Origin: Lachnospiraceae bacterium
GTDB taxonomy: Bacteria; Bacillota; Clostridia; Lachnospirales; Lachnospiraceae
Direction: 5' to 3'
Assembly (NCBI GenBank): GCA_021770785.1
Contig: JAETQH010000042.1
Span: 1-36,373 of the forward strand
Length of the DNA stretch: 36,373 nt
A model generated the notes under the pieces. It had not been told where the DNA came from. It saw only the letters and a list, made by a program, of their open reading frames with translations, and searched no databases. The position numbers and the translations under genes were made by a program. This document shows, piece after piece, positions 9,363 through 17,297 of this stretch. The number at the start of each line of letters is the position of its first letter. The first letter of the stretch is position 1.

Positions 9363-10635
9363 CCTGTTCTACCCTTTCTACGGTTATGCATGAATCCATA
9401 TCGAAAGTTCCCACCGTATTCTGTTCTGCAACAATAGTAAGGTTTGCCACATCATAGTGCCTGTCATATACGGTAAACTTGCCGTCCTCATAGCCGGTAC
9501 AGCCGAAGGATACCAGATAATCACCGCCCTGAAGCAGCGCCTTCTGTGTAAAAGTTACGATATACTGCTCCCCTTTTTTTGCCAACGGGAAGTCCACCTT
9601 TTCAAACATGGTATTAGTACCTGTAATCTCCGCTCCCTTTGCATTTTTTATAGTGTAAGTAAAAATAGGATACTCGATGTCCTCAAAAAATTCAACCCTG
9701 ACCTTAAAGCTGAACATGCTCTTTTTCATCACCATTCCGGTAATCCGGCCGTTTTCATCAAAAAAACCAAAATCCACAATCCTGGCTTTCCCGCTGCCAT
9801 AAATAACATTCTCGTCATTCAAAGACAGCTGGGACATCCAGCTTCCCTCTTCCACCGAAAGCGCGTTATTATTTCCCCCTTCTTCCTCTTTCTCGTCATA
9901 CTGATTCACAAGAATCTTCTTATAGATATCCACCATCTGTTTCGGGCTGCCCTCTTTTACCACCTTCCCATGATTTAATAAGACAACCTTATCACAATAT
10001 TTTATCACACTGCTCATATCGTGGGTAACAAGCAAAATCGTGGTTCCGTTTCGTTTGATATCATCCATTTTTTTAAAACAGCGGGATTGAAAATAAATAT
10101 CCCCCACACTCAATGCCTCATCCACTACAAGAATATCCGGTTCCACATTAATGGCAAGGGCAAAGGCAAGTCTTGCAAACATTCCGCTGGAGTAACTCTT
10201 CACTGGCTGGTAAATATAATCTCCAATTCCTGCAAAAGCAATGATTTCCGGCACCTTCTCTTCCATCTGCTCTTTGGTGTACCCCATTAAGGTGCCGTTA
10301 AAATAAATATTTTCCAATCCGGTATATTCTCCGTTAAAGCCCGCTCCCAGTTCCAAAAGCGCCGAAACCTTGCCGTTTACCTCAATCTGTCCCTCACTGG
10401 GAGTCAGCACTCCGGTAAGCAGCTTCAAAAGCGTTGATTTTCCTGCGCCGTTGGTTCCGATCAATCCTACGGTTTCCCCTTTTTTTACCGTAAAATTCAC
10501 GTCCGAGAGGGCATAAAATTCCTCGTAATTTTTTTTGTGTGTCAAATGCAGAGCATCTTTCAGACGATCCGCTTTGCCGCGGTACAGTTTATATTTTTTT
10601 GAAATATGTTCCACACTTATTGCATATTCACTCAT
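9355..10635 (-). CDS. wzt: Polysaccharide ABC exporter ATPase with Wzt-like C-terminal domain
   Basis: Nucleotide-binding subunit energising export of an undecaprenyl-linked glycan. Residues 1-240 hold the ABC core: Walker A GTNGAGKSTLLKLL, signature YSSGMFARLAFALA, Walker B ILVVDEALSVGD and the H-loop LLVTHD. After a linker the C-terminal region (about 260-426) begins YGSGKARIVDFGFFDENG, matching the start of the Wzt_C immunoglobulin-like glycan-binding domain, and is predicted beta-rich. TagH-type ATPases lack this exact arrangement. It lies 85 nt after wzm and overlaps the methyltransferase-kinase gene by 8 nt. The extra domain suggests the exporter recognises a feature of the finished chain, as established for Wzt of O9a and O8. 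Confidence 0.93.
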   Translation of the reverse strand: MSEYAISVEHISKKYKLYRGKADRLKDALHLTHKKNYEEFYALSDVNFTVKKGETVGLIGTNGAGKSTLLKLLTGVLTPSEGQIEVNGKVSALLELGAGFNGEYTGLENIYFNGTLMGYTKEQMEEKVPEIIAFAGIGDYIYQPVKSYSSGMFARLAFALAINVEPDILVVDEALSVGDIYFQSRCFKKMDDIKRNGTTILLVTHDMSSVIKYCDKVVLLNHGKVVKEGSPKQMVDIYKKILVNQYDEKEEEGGNNNALSVEEGSWMSQLSLNDENVIYGSGKARIVDFGFFDENGRITGMVMKKSMFSFKVRVEFFEDIEYPIFTYTIKNAKGAEITGTNTMFEKVDFPLAKKGEQYIVTFTQKALLQGGDYLVSFGCTGYEDGKFTVYDRHYDVANLTIVAEQNTVGTFDMDSCITVERVEQDG

Positions 10636-10720
10636 CGAAAATCTCTCTGCAGCTACGTCATTTCTCTACAGCTGCCTTTCTTTCTATCATTGATAATCAA
10701 CAGTTTCCCAAAACTTTTTC

Positions 10721-11566
10721 CTAAATTACATCCGAAAAATGCGGTTTTAATCTGACAAATACGGTACTGCCTAAAACAAACAGCAAGATTGTCACAATCC
10801 AGAAATATATGGTAAGCCCCATATCCTCCCAAAACCACACATGATTAATCATAGCATCACGGTATCCCTTTACAATATAATACATGGGATTTAGCCGTAA
10901 AATTCCAATCAACATCGGATACCGTTCCTCAACCAAGGCATCCTGCCACATAATCGGCGTAATCCAAATAAATACCTGCAGAAAAATATTTACAATCTGC
11001 CCTAAGTCGCGAAAAAAAAGAACCACTGCACTGGTCATGAAAACGCAGGCCGAGGAAAATATCCAGAGTGCCACCATATAATACGGTATCTGAAGCATAT
11101 AAACATCCGGGAAATGACCTGTTCCCGCAAAAATCAGCAAGGTGAACAACAACAGTATCAGATGAATCACTGTAGCCGTTACTACTTTTACTATGGGAAG
11201 AATACTGATATTAAATACGATTTTTTTTACAAGATAAGCATATTCCAACAAAACACCGGTTCCGGTGTTTAAAATGTCCGAAAACAAAAACCACGGTATC
11301 AGACCGGATATCAGCCACAACACAAACGGATATCCGTTCACATCATCGCCTGTCCCCCGCAGCCCCACCGTAAAGATAAACCAATAAACACATATTGTAA
11401 TAATAGGGCCGACAAACGCCCAGAGAATACCAAAATAGGAATCCGCAAACCTCTTTTTCAGATCATTTTTGGAAAGCTCCTGTATCAATTTCAGGTTACC
11501 GGCGATATCTTTTATGATTCTTATTGCTGCAGGTGTCTTTTCTTTTTTTGTGGCACTAATAATCAT
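10721..11566 (-). CDS. wzm: ABC-2 type polysaccharide exporter permease
   Basis: Membrane subunit partnering the adjacent Wzt-like ATPase. The N-terminal cytosolic helix LIQELSKNDLKKRFADSYFG precedes about six hydrophobic segments, including IITICVYWFIFTVGL, VVTATVIHLILLLFTLLIF and YFWIVTILLFVLGSTVF. The motif LNPMYYIVKGYRDAM near the C-terminus is typical of Wzm/TagG/RfbA permeases. 281 residues is the usual length. ATG 11566 has GAGG 10 nt upstream. It is the first gene of the minus-strand export operon; a weak promoter (TTGGTC, 16 nt, TATAGA on the minus strand) can be proposed just upstream. Confidence 0.93.
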   Translation of the reverse strand: MIISATKKEKTPAAIRIIKDIAGNLKLIQELSKNDLKKRFADSYFGILWAFVGPIITICVYWFIFTVGLRGTGDDVNGYPFVLWLISGLIPWFLFSDILNTGTGVLLEYAYLVKKIVFNISILPIVKVVTATVIHLILLLFTLLIFAGTGHFPDVYMLQIPYYMVALWIFSSACVFMTSAVVLFFRDLGQIVNIFLQVFIWITPIMWQDALVEERYPMLIGILRLNPMYYIVKGYRDAMINHVWFWEDMGLTIYFWIVTILLFVLGSTVFVRLKPHFSDVI

Positions 11567-11598
11567 TTCGTCTTTTCCTCATAATTTCTATATTTTTT

Positions 11599-11628
11599 AG
11601 GGAAGTCAGACCAAAGAGCCGACTTCCC
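11599..11628. other. Stem-loop between the InlB-repeat gene and wzm
   Basis: GGGAAGTC at 11600-11607 pairs with GACTTCCC at 11621-11628 around a 13-nt loop. On the minus strand the stem is followed by an A-run rather than a T-run, so it is not a canonical terminator. It could be a processing or partial termination site between the secreted-protein transcript and wzm, or a protein-binding dyad. Confidence 0.45.
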
Positions 11629-11676
11629 CTCAATATTTCTCATGCAATTAAACCAAAAGCCTTTTCATCGTCATTT

Positions 11677-12963
11677 TTAATACTCAAACTGAAGAATCTC
11701 TGACACACCTTCATAATCGCTGTCCCAGTCACCGTTTACGCCTACCTCAGTACCATAGATACGAATAACTCCGGTACTCTTGTCATATTTGTATGCCAAT
11801 CCTTTGTTTAACTTTCTCTGTTTCCACTTCAAATCATCCCCAAGAACTCTTACCGCCGAATTACGTGCAATTTTATACCTGATATGTGAAAACTCAGCAT
11901 CCACCTTGTCTCCGGTCAGTCTGGCACAGCCCTCAATTCTCACGAAAGTAGATGTAGCTGCCACATCAGACCTTACGCTGCCGATTTTCTTATAGTCCAG
12001 ATAAACGTCAATCCTATCCTTTCCGTCAGATGCCATCATCAGATGATAAGTCTTATTCTTTTTCAGCGGATTACCCACTCTGCTATAGCTCTGACCTCCG
12101 GCATAATTGGATGTAATATTCTCAATCAATGCCATCGTCTTGTGAGTGTAAGGAGCCTCTGCATAATCGTCAAACTGCAAACCGAAAGATACGGCAGAGT
12201 TCTGGTTTCCCATCACGATTTTGGCATGGTAACCCGTACCGGAACCATTTAATTTAATGTCAGCCTCAACCGCAGTATCGCATTTGACGTTCATAATCGT
12301 CTTACCGTTCTTCACTTTTACAGACGTTGTTTTGCTCCATGCACTGTAATCCATATTGCTGCCCGCTTTTTTATAACTGCGCATTCTGACATAATATTTC
12401 TTATTCGGAATGACTCTTGAAAGCTCTGCACTGGTAGAATTTTTTAATGCCTTTAACGTTGTTGTTGTCTTTTTAGCAAAGCTTTTGCTGGTAGAATACT
12501 GGATTTCATAGCCAGAAACGGAGGTTCCCTTCGCATAAGTAATCTTAATGCAGTAAGGTGTATTAGACTTTGTCGTCTTAATCTTAGGCTGCGTCAGCTG
12601 CCACTGGGCATATAAGATGATGGTGCTGCCGTTGTTCTCCTCTGTTGCCAGCCCCGTCACATCAGCTTTGTCCGCATACTTTGTCCCATTGCCGTCCTTC
12701 TGGGTATTCCAGCCGTTAAACTGGTACCCTTTCCTAGTAAAGGTGTTGGCCGGAAGCGCTGTCTGCACATTAGACGGTACTGTAATGCCTGCCATAGAGC
12801 CTGAGCCGCCATTCTTATCAAATGCAATCGTAACGTTATAAACCGTTACAGCTTCTCCCGGTACCTGCGATGCATATACGGTTTTTCCACTGCACACAAG
12901 AACCAATGCAAAAACCAGCGCCGAAAGAAACAGATAATTTCTCTTTTTCATTCGCATTTTCAT
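11677..12963 (-). CDS. Secreted InlB-repeat / fibronectin III-like protein
   Basis: Exported protein of unknown role. Residues 1-31 are a Sec signal peptide (MKMRMKKR then a hydrophobic core, cleavage near VYAS). Residues about 45-115 match the InlB B-repeat/Flg_new family: FDKNGGSGSM, GYQFNGWNT, ILYAQW. Residues about 118-218 resemble a fibronectin type III module (YEIQYSTSKSF, YYVRMRSYK). The C-terminal 200 residues (for example KIVMGNQNSAVSFGLQFDD, YHLMMASDGKDRIDVYLD) are beta-rich and could be a lectin-like sandwich. No LPXTG or C-terminal membrane anchor is present, so retention may be non-covalent. A clear promoter lies upstream. Placement inside a polysaccharide locus suggests, but does not prove, glycan binding. 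Confidence 0.85.
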   Translation of the reverse strand: MKMRMKKRNYLFLSALVFALVLVCSGKTVYASQVPGEAVTVYNVTIAFDKNGGSGSMAGITVPSNVQTALPANTFTRKGYQFNGWNTQKDGNGTKYADKADVTGLATEENNGSTIILYAQWQLTQPKIKTTKSNTPYCIKITYAKGTSVSGYEIQYSTSKSFAKKTTTTLKALKNSTSAELSRVIPNKKYYVRMRSYKKAGSNMDYSAWSKTTSVKVKNGKTIMNVKCDTAVEADIKLNGSGTGYHAKIVMGNQNSAVSFGLQFDDYAEAPYTHKTMALIENITSNYAGGQSYSRVGNPLKKNKTYHLMMASDGKDRIDVYLDYKKIGSVRSDVAATSTFVRIEGCARLTGDKVDAEFSHIRYKIARNSAVRVLGDDLKWKQRKLNKGLAYKYDKSTGVIRIYGTEVGVNGDWDSDYEGVSEILQFEY

Positions 12964-13034
12964 TCATTTACCCTCTTTTCTTTTCTGCCCGATGTTCCAA
13001 ACGCTTTTGGTTTCAGCCTCATAAGAATGCCATT

Positions 13035-13063
13035 ATTATAACACTCCAATATACCGATTTCAA
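13035..13063 (-). promoter_or_regulatory. SigA-type promoter of the InlB-repeat gene
   Basis: On the minus strand TTGAAA (13058-13063) and a perfect TATAAT (13035-13040) are separated by 17 nt, about 70 nt before the start codon. It lies back to back with the divergent glycosyltransferase promoter, so one regulator could act on both. Confidence 0.75.
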
Positions 13064-13089
13064 CCACAAATTCCGGGGAGAGAAACGGC

Positions 13090-13118
13090 TTGCAACAGCC
13101 ACTGCAAAATGATACTAT
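13090..13118 (+). promoter_or_regulatory. SigA-type promoter of the divergent glycosyltransferase
   Basis: TTGCAA at 13090-13095 and TACTAT at 13113-13118 are 17 nt apart, about 40 nt before ATG 13159. The longer reading frame beginning at TTG 13090 coincides with this -35 box, which argues against that earlier start. Confidence 0.7.
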
Positions 13119-13158
13119 TAATAAAAATACAGGATTGGGAAATCAGAAGGGGCATCGT

Positions 13159-15603
13159 ATGAATACACATAAATTTATGGTCGAAAAGGTACGTTTTCAT
13201 CTGGATATTCCGGACACATTAATATTTGTAGGCTGGTTTTATGACGGCCGCACAATAAATCATACACTGACAGTGGATCTCGATGGTACACAACTGCAGA
13301 CCACAAAGCTGGTCAATAAAGGTTCGGAAGTATGTCAGAAATATACCCACAGTATAAACGAAATCAACGAGGAAGTGGTTGGCATCGTAAAGCTGCCGAA
13401 GGACTGGCGGAACGGGCATAAATTATCCATCCAGTCCACCTATCAGGGGAAGCCCCACCGGGACGCCGTTTACTCCGTCAAAACCCTGCAGCGGCTTGAA
13501 AATAAAATTGATTACTGCATTGAACATGTAAAACACACAGGCTCCAGCCTCGTGGTAAACGGGTGGTGCTTAGGCAGCGGAGAACTAAAGCTCTCCCTTC
13601 TGGATACCCAGAAGCAGCCGTTGCCCGCAAAAATCGATCATTTTTACAAAACTGATCCGGAACGGGTGGGGCCCGAAGATGAAAAGAGAGACAAGCTGTT
13701 CTTTTCGCTAAAGGCGGACAGCCTGAAGGAAAACGTCTTTTTCCTTGAAATACGCAGTGCCAAAAGCTTTGAGCAAGTACGCCTGGATAAATGGAACACC
13801 ACCGGCGGAGCTGCCAATCTTTTACGCAGGTTAAAAAAAGCCCTGCGCTATCTTAAGAGCAACGGTATAAAAGCAACACTGGTGAAAATCAGCAGCCGGC
13901 TGGCAGAAAACAGAACCGATGCCTATACCCACTGGCGGAAAAAATATGAGGTGACTGCCGCTGAATTAGAAGGGCAAAAAAACAGACAGGCAGAGTTTAA
14001 AATTTCTCCCAAATTTTCCATCGCAGTCCCTTTATACCGGACCGATGAAGTTTTTCTGCGGGAACTGATTGCCTCCGTACAAAATCAGACCTACACCAAC
14101 TGGGAGCTCTGCCTTGCGGACGGCAGCGAAGACAACGAACAGAAGCTGGCTGCCATTATTTCAGGCTATCAGTCCAAAGATCCCCGCATACGCTACCGAA
14201 TTCTTGAAAAAAATTACGGCATTTCCCAGAATATGAACGAGGCAATGCAGATGGCAGCAGGCGATTTTATCCTGCCTGTAGACCATGACGATACTCTTTC
14301 CCCCAATGCACTGTTTGAATTTGCCAAAGCTGTCAATGAAAATCCGTCCGTAGATGTCATTTATTCCGATGAGGATAAAATAGATTTAACAGGAACAAAA
14401 TTTTCCAAGCCTCATTTCAAACCGGATTACGACCTTGATTTTCTTTTAACAAACAATTATATCTGCCATCTTCTTGCCGTAAGACGGGAACTTGTTAACC
14501 ATGTAGGCGGTTTCCGCAGCGAATACGACGGCTCACAGGACTATGATTTTATTCTGCGCTGCTGTGAGGCGGCAAAGGGGATTTATCACGTGCCAAAGAT
14601 CTTATACCACTGGCGCTGTCACTATGATTCCACTGCCGCAAATCCCCAAAGCAAATTATACGCCTTTGAGGCAGGCAGGCGTGCCGTAGAAGCCCATTAT
14701 CAGCGATTAGGCATTCCGGCGGAAGCAGAACATGCACAGTTTCACGGTCTCTACCGTACCCGTTACCACTGGAAGGAAACGCCGCTGGTATCCGTGATTA
14801 TCCCCAACGGAGATTCGGCAGAAAAGCTGGCAAAATGCGTGGAATCTGTTTTATGGTCTGATTACGCCAATTACGAGATTATCATCGTAGATAACGGCAG
14901 CCGGGACGAAGAAACCCTTGCCTGTTATGAAACGCTTAAACAGGAGCACAGGCAGCTTCGGATCATCTCCTTTAAGGAAGAGGCTTCTCATCAGGCGCTT
15001 ACCAATTTCGGCGCAAAAAATGCGGCCGGCGATTACCTTCTACTGTTAGACCCCCACACACGGATGCTATCCAAAAACTGCATCGGTGAACTGTTAGGAT
15101 ACTGTATGCGAAAGGATGTAGGTGCCGTCGGTGCAAAGCTGTTATATGAAGACGAAACCATCTGTCACGCAGGAATGATTCTCGGTCTTGGGAAAACAGC
15201 GGGCTATATTTTTCGCGGCAAGTCCCGTTACGCCGTGGGCTATGAGAGCCGCATCATATGTGCACAGGATTTTTCTGCCGTATCCACCGCCTGTATTTTG
15301 GTGAAGCATACTGTTTACGAAGAGGTCGGCGGCATGGCAGAAGAATTTACAGGTTCTTTCTGCGACATTGATTTCGGATTAAAGATCAGAAGTCTCGGGC
15401 TGCTTGTGGTCTATAACCCTCATGCAGAACTGTTTTACTGCGTGCCAAAAACAAAGGGTCTTTCCGTCAACGCCAAGACCACCGAATCCGACGACCAGGA
15501 GACAAAGCTGTTAAAAAAATGGGGAACCGTCATCGAATCCGGCGACCCCTACTATAACCCTAATTTTTCAGTGAATAAACTTGATTTTTCCATACGCAGC
15601 TAA
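13159..15603 (+). CDS. Two-domain family 2 glycosyltransferase with N-terminal accessory repeats and degenerate second domain
   Basis: Predicted polysaccharide glycosyltransferase, 814 residues. Two N-terminal beta-rich segments carry FVGWFYDG (about residue 25) and VVNGWCLGSG (about 135), similar to the tail of the glycosyltransferase at 5179. GT2 domain 1 starts KFSIAVPLYR near 284, with VDHDD near 374 and YSDEDK. GT2 domain 2 starts VSVIIPNGD near 543, but LLLLDPHTRM replaces the usual NDD motif near 627 and FYCVPK replaces HHES near 757, so it may have lost catalysis. ATG 13159 follows AGAAGGGG by 7 nt. It is transcribed away from the export operon but shares domain style with the other transferase, so it likely belongs to the same pathway. 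Confidence 0.92.
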   Translation: MNTHKFMVEKVRFHLDIPDTLIFVGWFYDGRTINHTLTVDLDGTQLQTTKLVNKGSEVCQKYTHSINEINEEVVGIVKLPKDWRNGHKLSIQSTYQGKPHRDAVYSVKTLQRLENKIDYCIEHVKHTGSSLVVNGWCLGSGELKLSLLDTQKQPLPAKIDHFYKTDPERVGPEDEKRDKLFFSLKADSLKENVFFLEIRSAKSFEQVRLDKWNTTGGAANLLRRLKKALRYLKSNGIKATLVKISSRLAENRTDAYTHWRKKYEVTAAELEGQKNRQAEFKISPKFSIAVPLYRTDEVFLRELIASVQNQTYTNWELCLADGSEDNEQKLAAIISGYQSKDPRIRYRILEKNYGISQNMNEAMQMAAGDFILPVDHDDTLSPNALFEFAKAVNENPSVDVIYSDEDKIDLTGTKFSKPHFKPDYDLDFLLTNNYICHLLAVRRELVNHVGGFRSEYDGSQDYDFILRCCEAAKGIYHVPKILYHWRCHYDSTAANPQSKLYAFEAGRRAVEAHYQRLGIPAEAEHAQFHGLYRTRYHWKETPLVSVIIPNGDSAEKLAKCVESVLWSDYANYEIIIVDNGSRDEETLACYETLKQEHRQLRIISFKEEASHQALTNFGAKNAAGDYLLLLDPHTRMLSKNCIGELLGYCMRKDVGAVGAKLLYEDETICHAGMILGLGKTAGYIFRGKSRYAVGYESRIICAQDFSAVSTACILVKHTVYEEVGGMAEEFTGSFCDIDFGLKIRSLGLLVVYNPHAELFYCVPKTKGLSVNAKTTESDDQETKLLKKWGTVIESGDPYYNPNFSVNKLDFSIRS

Positions 15604-15633
15604 CAGCCGGGAAGCTTTTCCCTTGTGAAATAA

Positions 15634-15735
15634 AAAAGACTGTCATATATAAAAAGAGACAAACAAGATACCGTACACTTTGGCATTAGCCCATACTGCG
15701 TCCCGTACACTCTCTAATTAATGTGACAGTCCTTT
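15634..15735. terminator. Convergent-gene spacer: large inverted repeat, possible bidirectional terminator
   Basis: GACTGTCA at 15638-15645 pairs with TGACAGTC at 15724-15731, extended by A/T pairs. On the minus strand the stem is followed by TTTTTTATTT, on the plus strand by CTTTCTTTATT. The roughly 78-nt interior holds CCGTACACT twice as a direct repeat (15671-15679 and 15703-15711). It probably ends both the glycosyltransferase and spoVT transcripts; the large loop is unusual. Confidence 0.5.
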
Positions 15736-15737
15736 CT

Positions 15738-16286
15738 TTATTGCTCCATCTGCCGCCCCAGAAATCCGGCTGCCGCAGTCGCAAGCTTGCTCTCCGTCTC
15801 CCCCATCTTCCGCTTCTCTTCTTTGTCGTAAAGTATCACCGAACCGATGGCATCTCCCTCGCAGATAATCGTGCTGATTGCCTGCTGTACAAACTCTCCT
15901 GCATCATCTAAGGTCACCTTGATAAAGTTAGCGTCCCCTGCCGACGCCTGATAATTCTTTCTCGCTCCAATGACTTCCTCTAACTGCTTGCTGATGGGTT
16001 TCCCCTCGAAATCCTTTTTTCCGCTGCCGGAGGCTGCCACCACATGGTCACAGTCCGTCACCAGCACCAGATGTCCCGTGGTCTGGGAAAGGCTCTCGGC
16101 ATATTCCCCGGCAAATTGGCTCAATTCTCCGATGGGAGAATATTTCTTGAGAATGATTTTCCCTTCCCTGTCCGTAAAAATTTCTAACGGGTCTCCCTCT
16201 CTGATTCTAAGGGTTCTTCTTATTTCCTTTGGAACAACGATACGTCCAAGGTCATCTATTCTTCTAACGATACCTGTTGCTTTCAT
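15738..16286 (-). CDS. spoVT: Stage V sporulation protein T, AbrB-family transcription regulator
   Basis: Forespore regulator that in Bacillus modulates the SigG regulon and spore properties. Residues 1-50 are the swapped-hairpin DNA-binding domain, beginning MKATGIVRRIDDLGRIVVPK then EIRRTLRIREGDPLEIF. Residues about 56-182 form the GAF-like domain (LVLVTDCDHVVAASGSGKKD, AISTIICEGDAIGSVILYD, LATAAAGFLGRQ). The length of 182 is close to Bacillus SpoVT and about twice that of AbrB or Abh, which lack the GAF part. GGAGGA lies 9 nt before ATG. A SigG-like promoter sits about 40 nt upstream. This is the strongest evidence that the organism is, or recently was, a spore former. Confidence 0.96.
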   Translation of the reverse strand: MKATGIVRRIDDLGRIVVPKEIRRTLRIREGDPLEIFTDREGKIILKKYSPIGELSQFAGEYAESLSQTTGHLVLVTDCDHVVAASGSGKKDFEGKPISKQLEEVIGARKNYQASAGDANFIKVTLDDAGEFVQQAISTIICEGDAIGSVILYDKEEKRKMGETESKLATAAAGFLGRQMEQ

Positions 16287-16327
16287 TTTCCATCTTCCTC
16301 CAAATGACTTTTTATCAGCTATGGAGT

Positions 16328-16357
16328 TATTATGTGGAAAAAAAAGAAAAAATATAC
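16328..16357 (-). promoter_or_regulatory. SigG-like promoter of spoVT
   Basis: On the minus strand GTATA (16353-16357) is followed after 18 nt by CATAATA (16328-16334), fitting the Bacillus SigG pattern GHATR then CATnHTA. The T-rich spacer is typical of forespore promoters. spoVT is SigG-dependent in Bacillus, so location and motif agree, but no SigA alternative was rigorously excluded. Confidence 0.6.
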
Positions 16358-16407
16358 TCTATCCCTTTCACTATTTCAGATTAATGCTTTTTTCGGCGCT
16401 TCTTCCT

Positions 16408-17235
16408 TTAGTTTTCCAGCTGCACCACCGCATAATCTCCCATGGCATGATTTACATAAAAAATCAAGCATACTTTGCCGTTCCTTCGGAAGGAATAGCC
16501 CATAGTCTCATTCGCTCCATAATCCTCCGTTTCCCCGTCAAAATGGCGAAGACTCGCTTCTAGCGCCTCCGCAGTGGGCTCCATCCAGATGAAATTATAC
16601 TCCAGAATATCCTGCATGGTCACTGCCTCCGGCTCTAACGTCCGATACCCGTCCGTACCGTCAAAAAGCAGCTTCGCAGTCTCCTTTGGATCCGCCATAT
16701 CTGCAAATGTAACCTTCTCCCCGGTCTGCATATTAATATTGAAGGATTTCATGGCGGCCGACGGGTGCGCAGCTCCCTCAAAATTATAATAATAGCTGAC
16801 TGTCATGGACAGGAAATCCTCCGTCTGCTCTTCCACAGCAAAAGCCATATTCACACTGTCATTTTCCCCCACGTCCTGCACCGCTTCCTCTGCACATTGT
16901 TCAAAAACCGCATTCCACTCCTGCTGTTTTTCCTCGTTGTCCCAGCCGCTAATCTTAGGATAGCTGATATCGCAAAGCTCATCCCTGCGGAATTCTATCA
17001 TTTCCACCCCGTAGCCACCGGGATTTTCCCCGGCGCTGCCCTGCTCCTTTGCTTCTGTTGTTGTATTGTCAGCCGCATTTTCGGTATCTTCTGTTTCCGC
17101 ATCAGGGGTTTCCGTAGAATAAATTTCCTCTTCCACGCCAGGGGTTTCCGTAGAATAAATTTCCCCTTCTTCCTTGCCGCAGCTGCTAAGCAAAACCGCT
17201 GCCGCCATCACACATACCAGTATCTTTTTCTTCAT
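16408..17235 (-). CDS. Lipoprotein with DUF4163/DUF3298 (RsiV-like) domains
   Basis: Probable membrane-anchored lipoprotein. MKKKILVCVMAAAVLLSSCG is a type II signal with the lipobox LLSSC (Cys near residue 19). A Thr/Glu-rich linker with two copies of EIYSTETP follows. From about residue 75 the sequence (YPKISGWDNEEKQQEWNAVF, MTVSYYYNFEGAAHPS, SFNINMQTGEKVTFADM) matches the DUF4163-DUF3298 pair found in PdaC and the lysozyme-sensing anti-sigma factor RsiV. There is no cytosolic anti-sigma segment, so it is not RsiV itself. ATG 17235 has AGGAGG 4-5 nt upstream; an upstream in-frame ATG at 17250 lacks this. The role is unknown; binding of a cell-wall ligand is only a family-level possibility. 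Confidence 0.85.
   Translation of the reverse strand: MKKKILVCVMAAAVLLSSCGKEEGEIYSTETPGVEEEIYSTETPDAETEDTENAADNTTTEAKEQGSAGENPGGYGVEMIEFRRDELCDISYPKISGWDNEEKQQEWNAVFEQCAEEAVQDVGENDSVNMAFAVEEQTEDFLSMTVSYYYNFEGAAHPSAAMKSFNINMQTGEKVTFADMADPKETAKLLFDGTDGYRTLEPEAVTMQDILEYNFIWMEPTAEALEASLRHFDGETEDYGANETMGYSFRRNGKVCLIFYVNHAMGDYAVVQLEN
17105..17164 (-). repeat. 36-nt spaced direct repeat in the lipoprotein linker
   Basis: A 24-nt block beginning GGGGTTTCCGTAG occurs at 17105 and again at 17141, encoding EIYSTETP twice with 12-residue periodicity. It is a slippage-type duplication just after the lipid-anchored Cys, lengthening the flexible stalk. Confidence 0.8.
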
Positions 17236-17297
17236 ATATCCTCCTGTCACGCCGTTTCTGTCACATCCAGCCCTTTTGTTCCTCTGTCAACCGTATT

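Noticed and set aside
11599..11628. Standard terminator of the InlB-repeat gene
   Set aside because: In the direction of transcription the stem is followed by an A-run, not a T-run.
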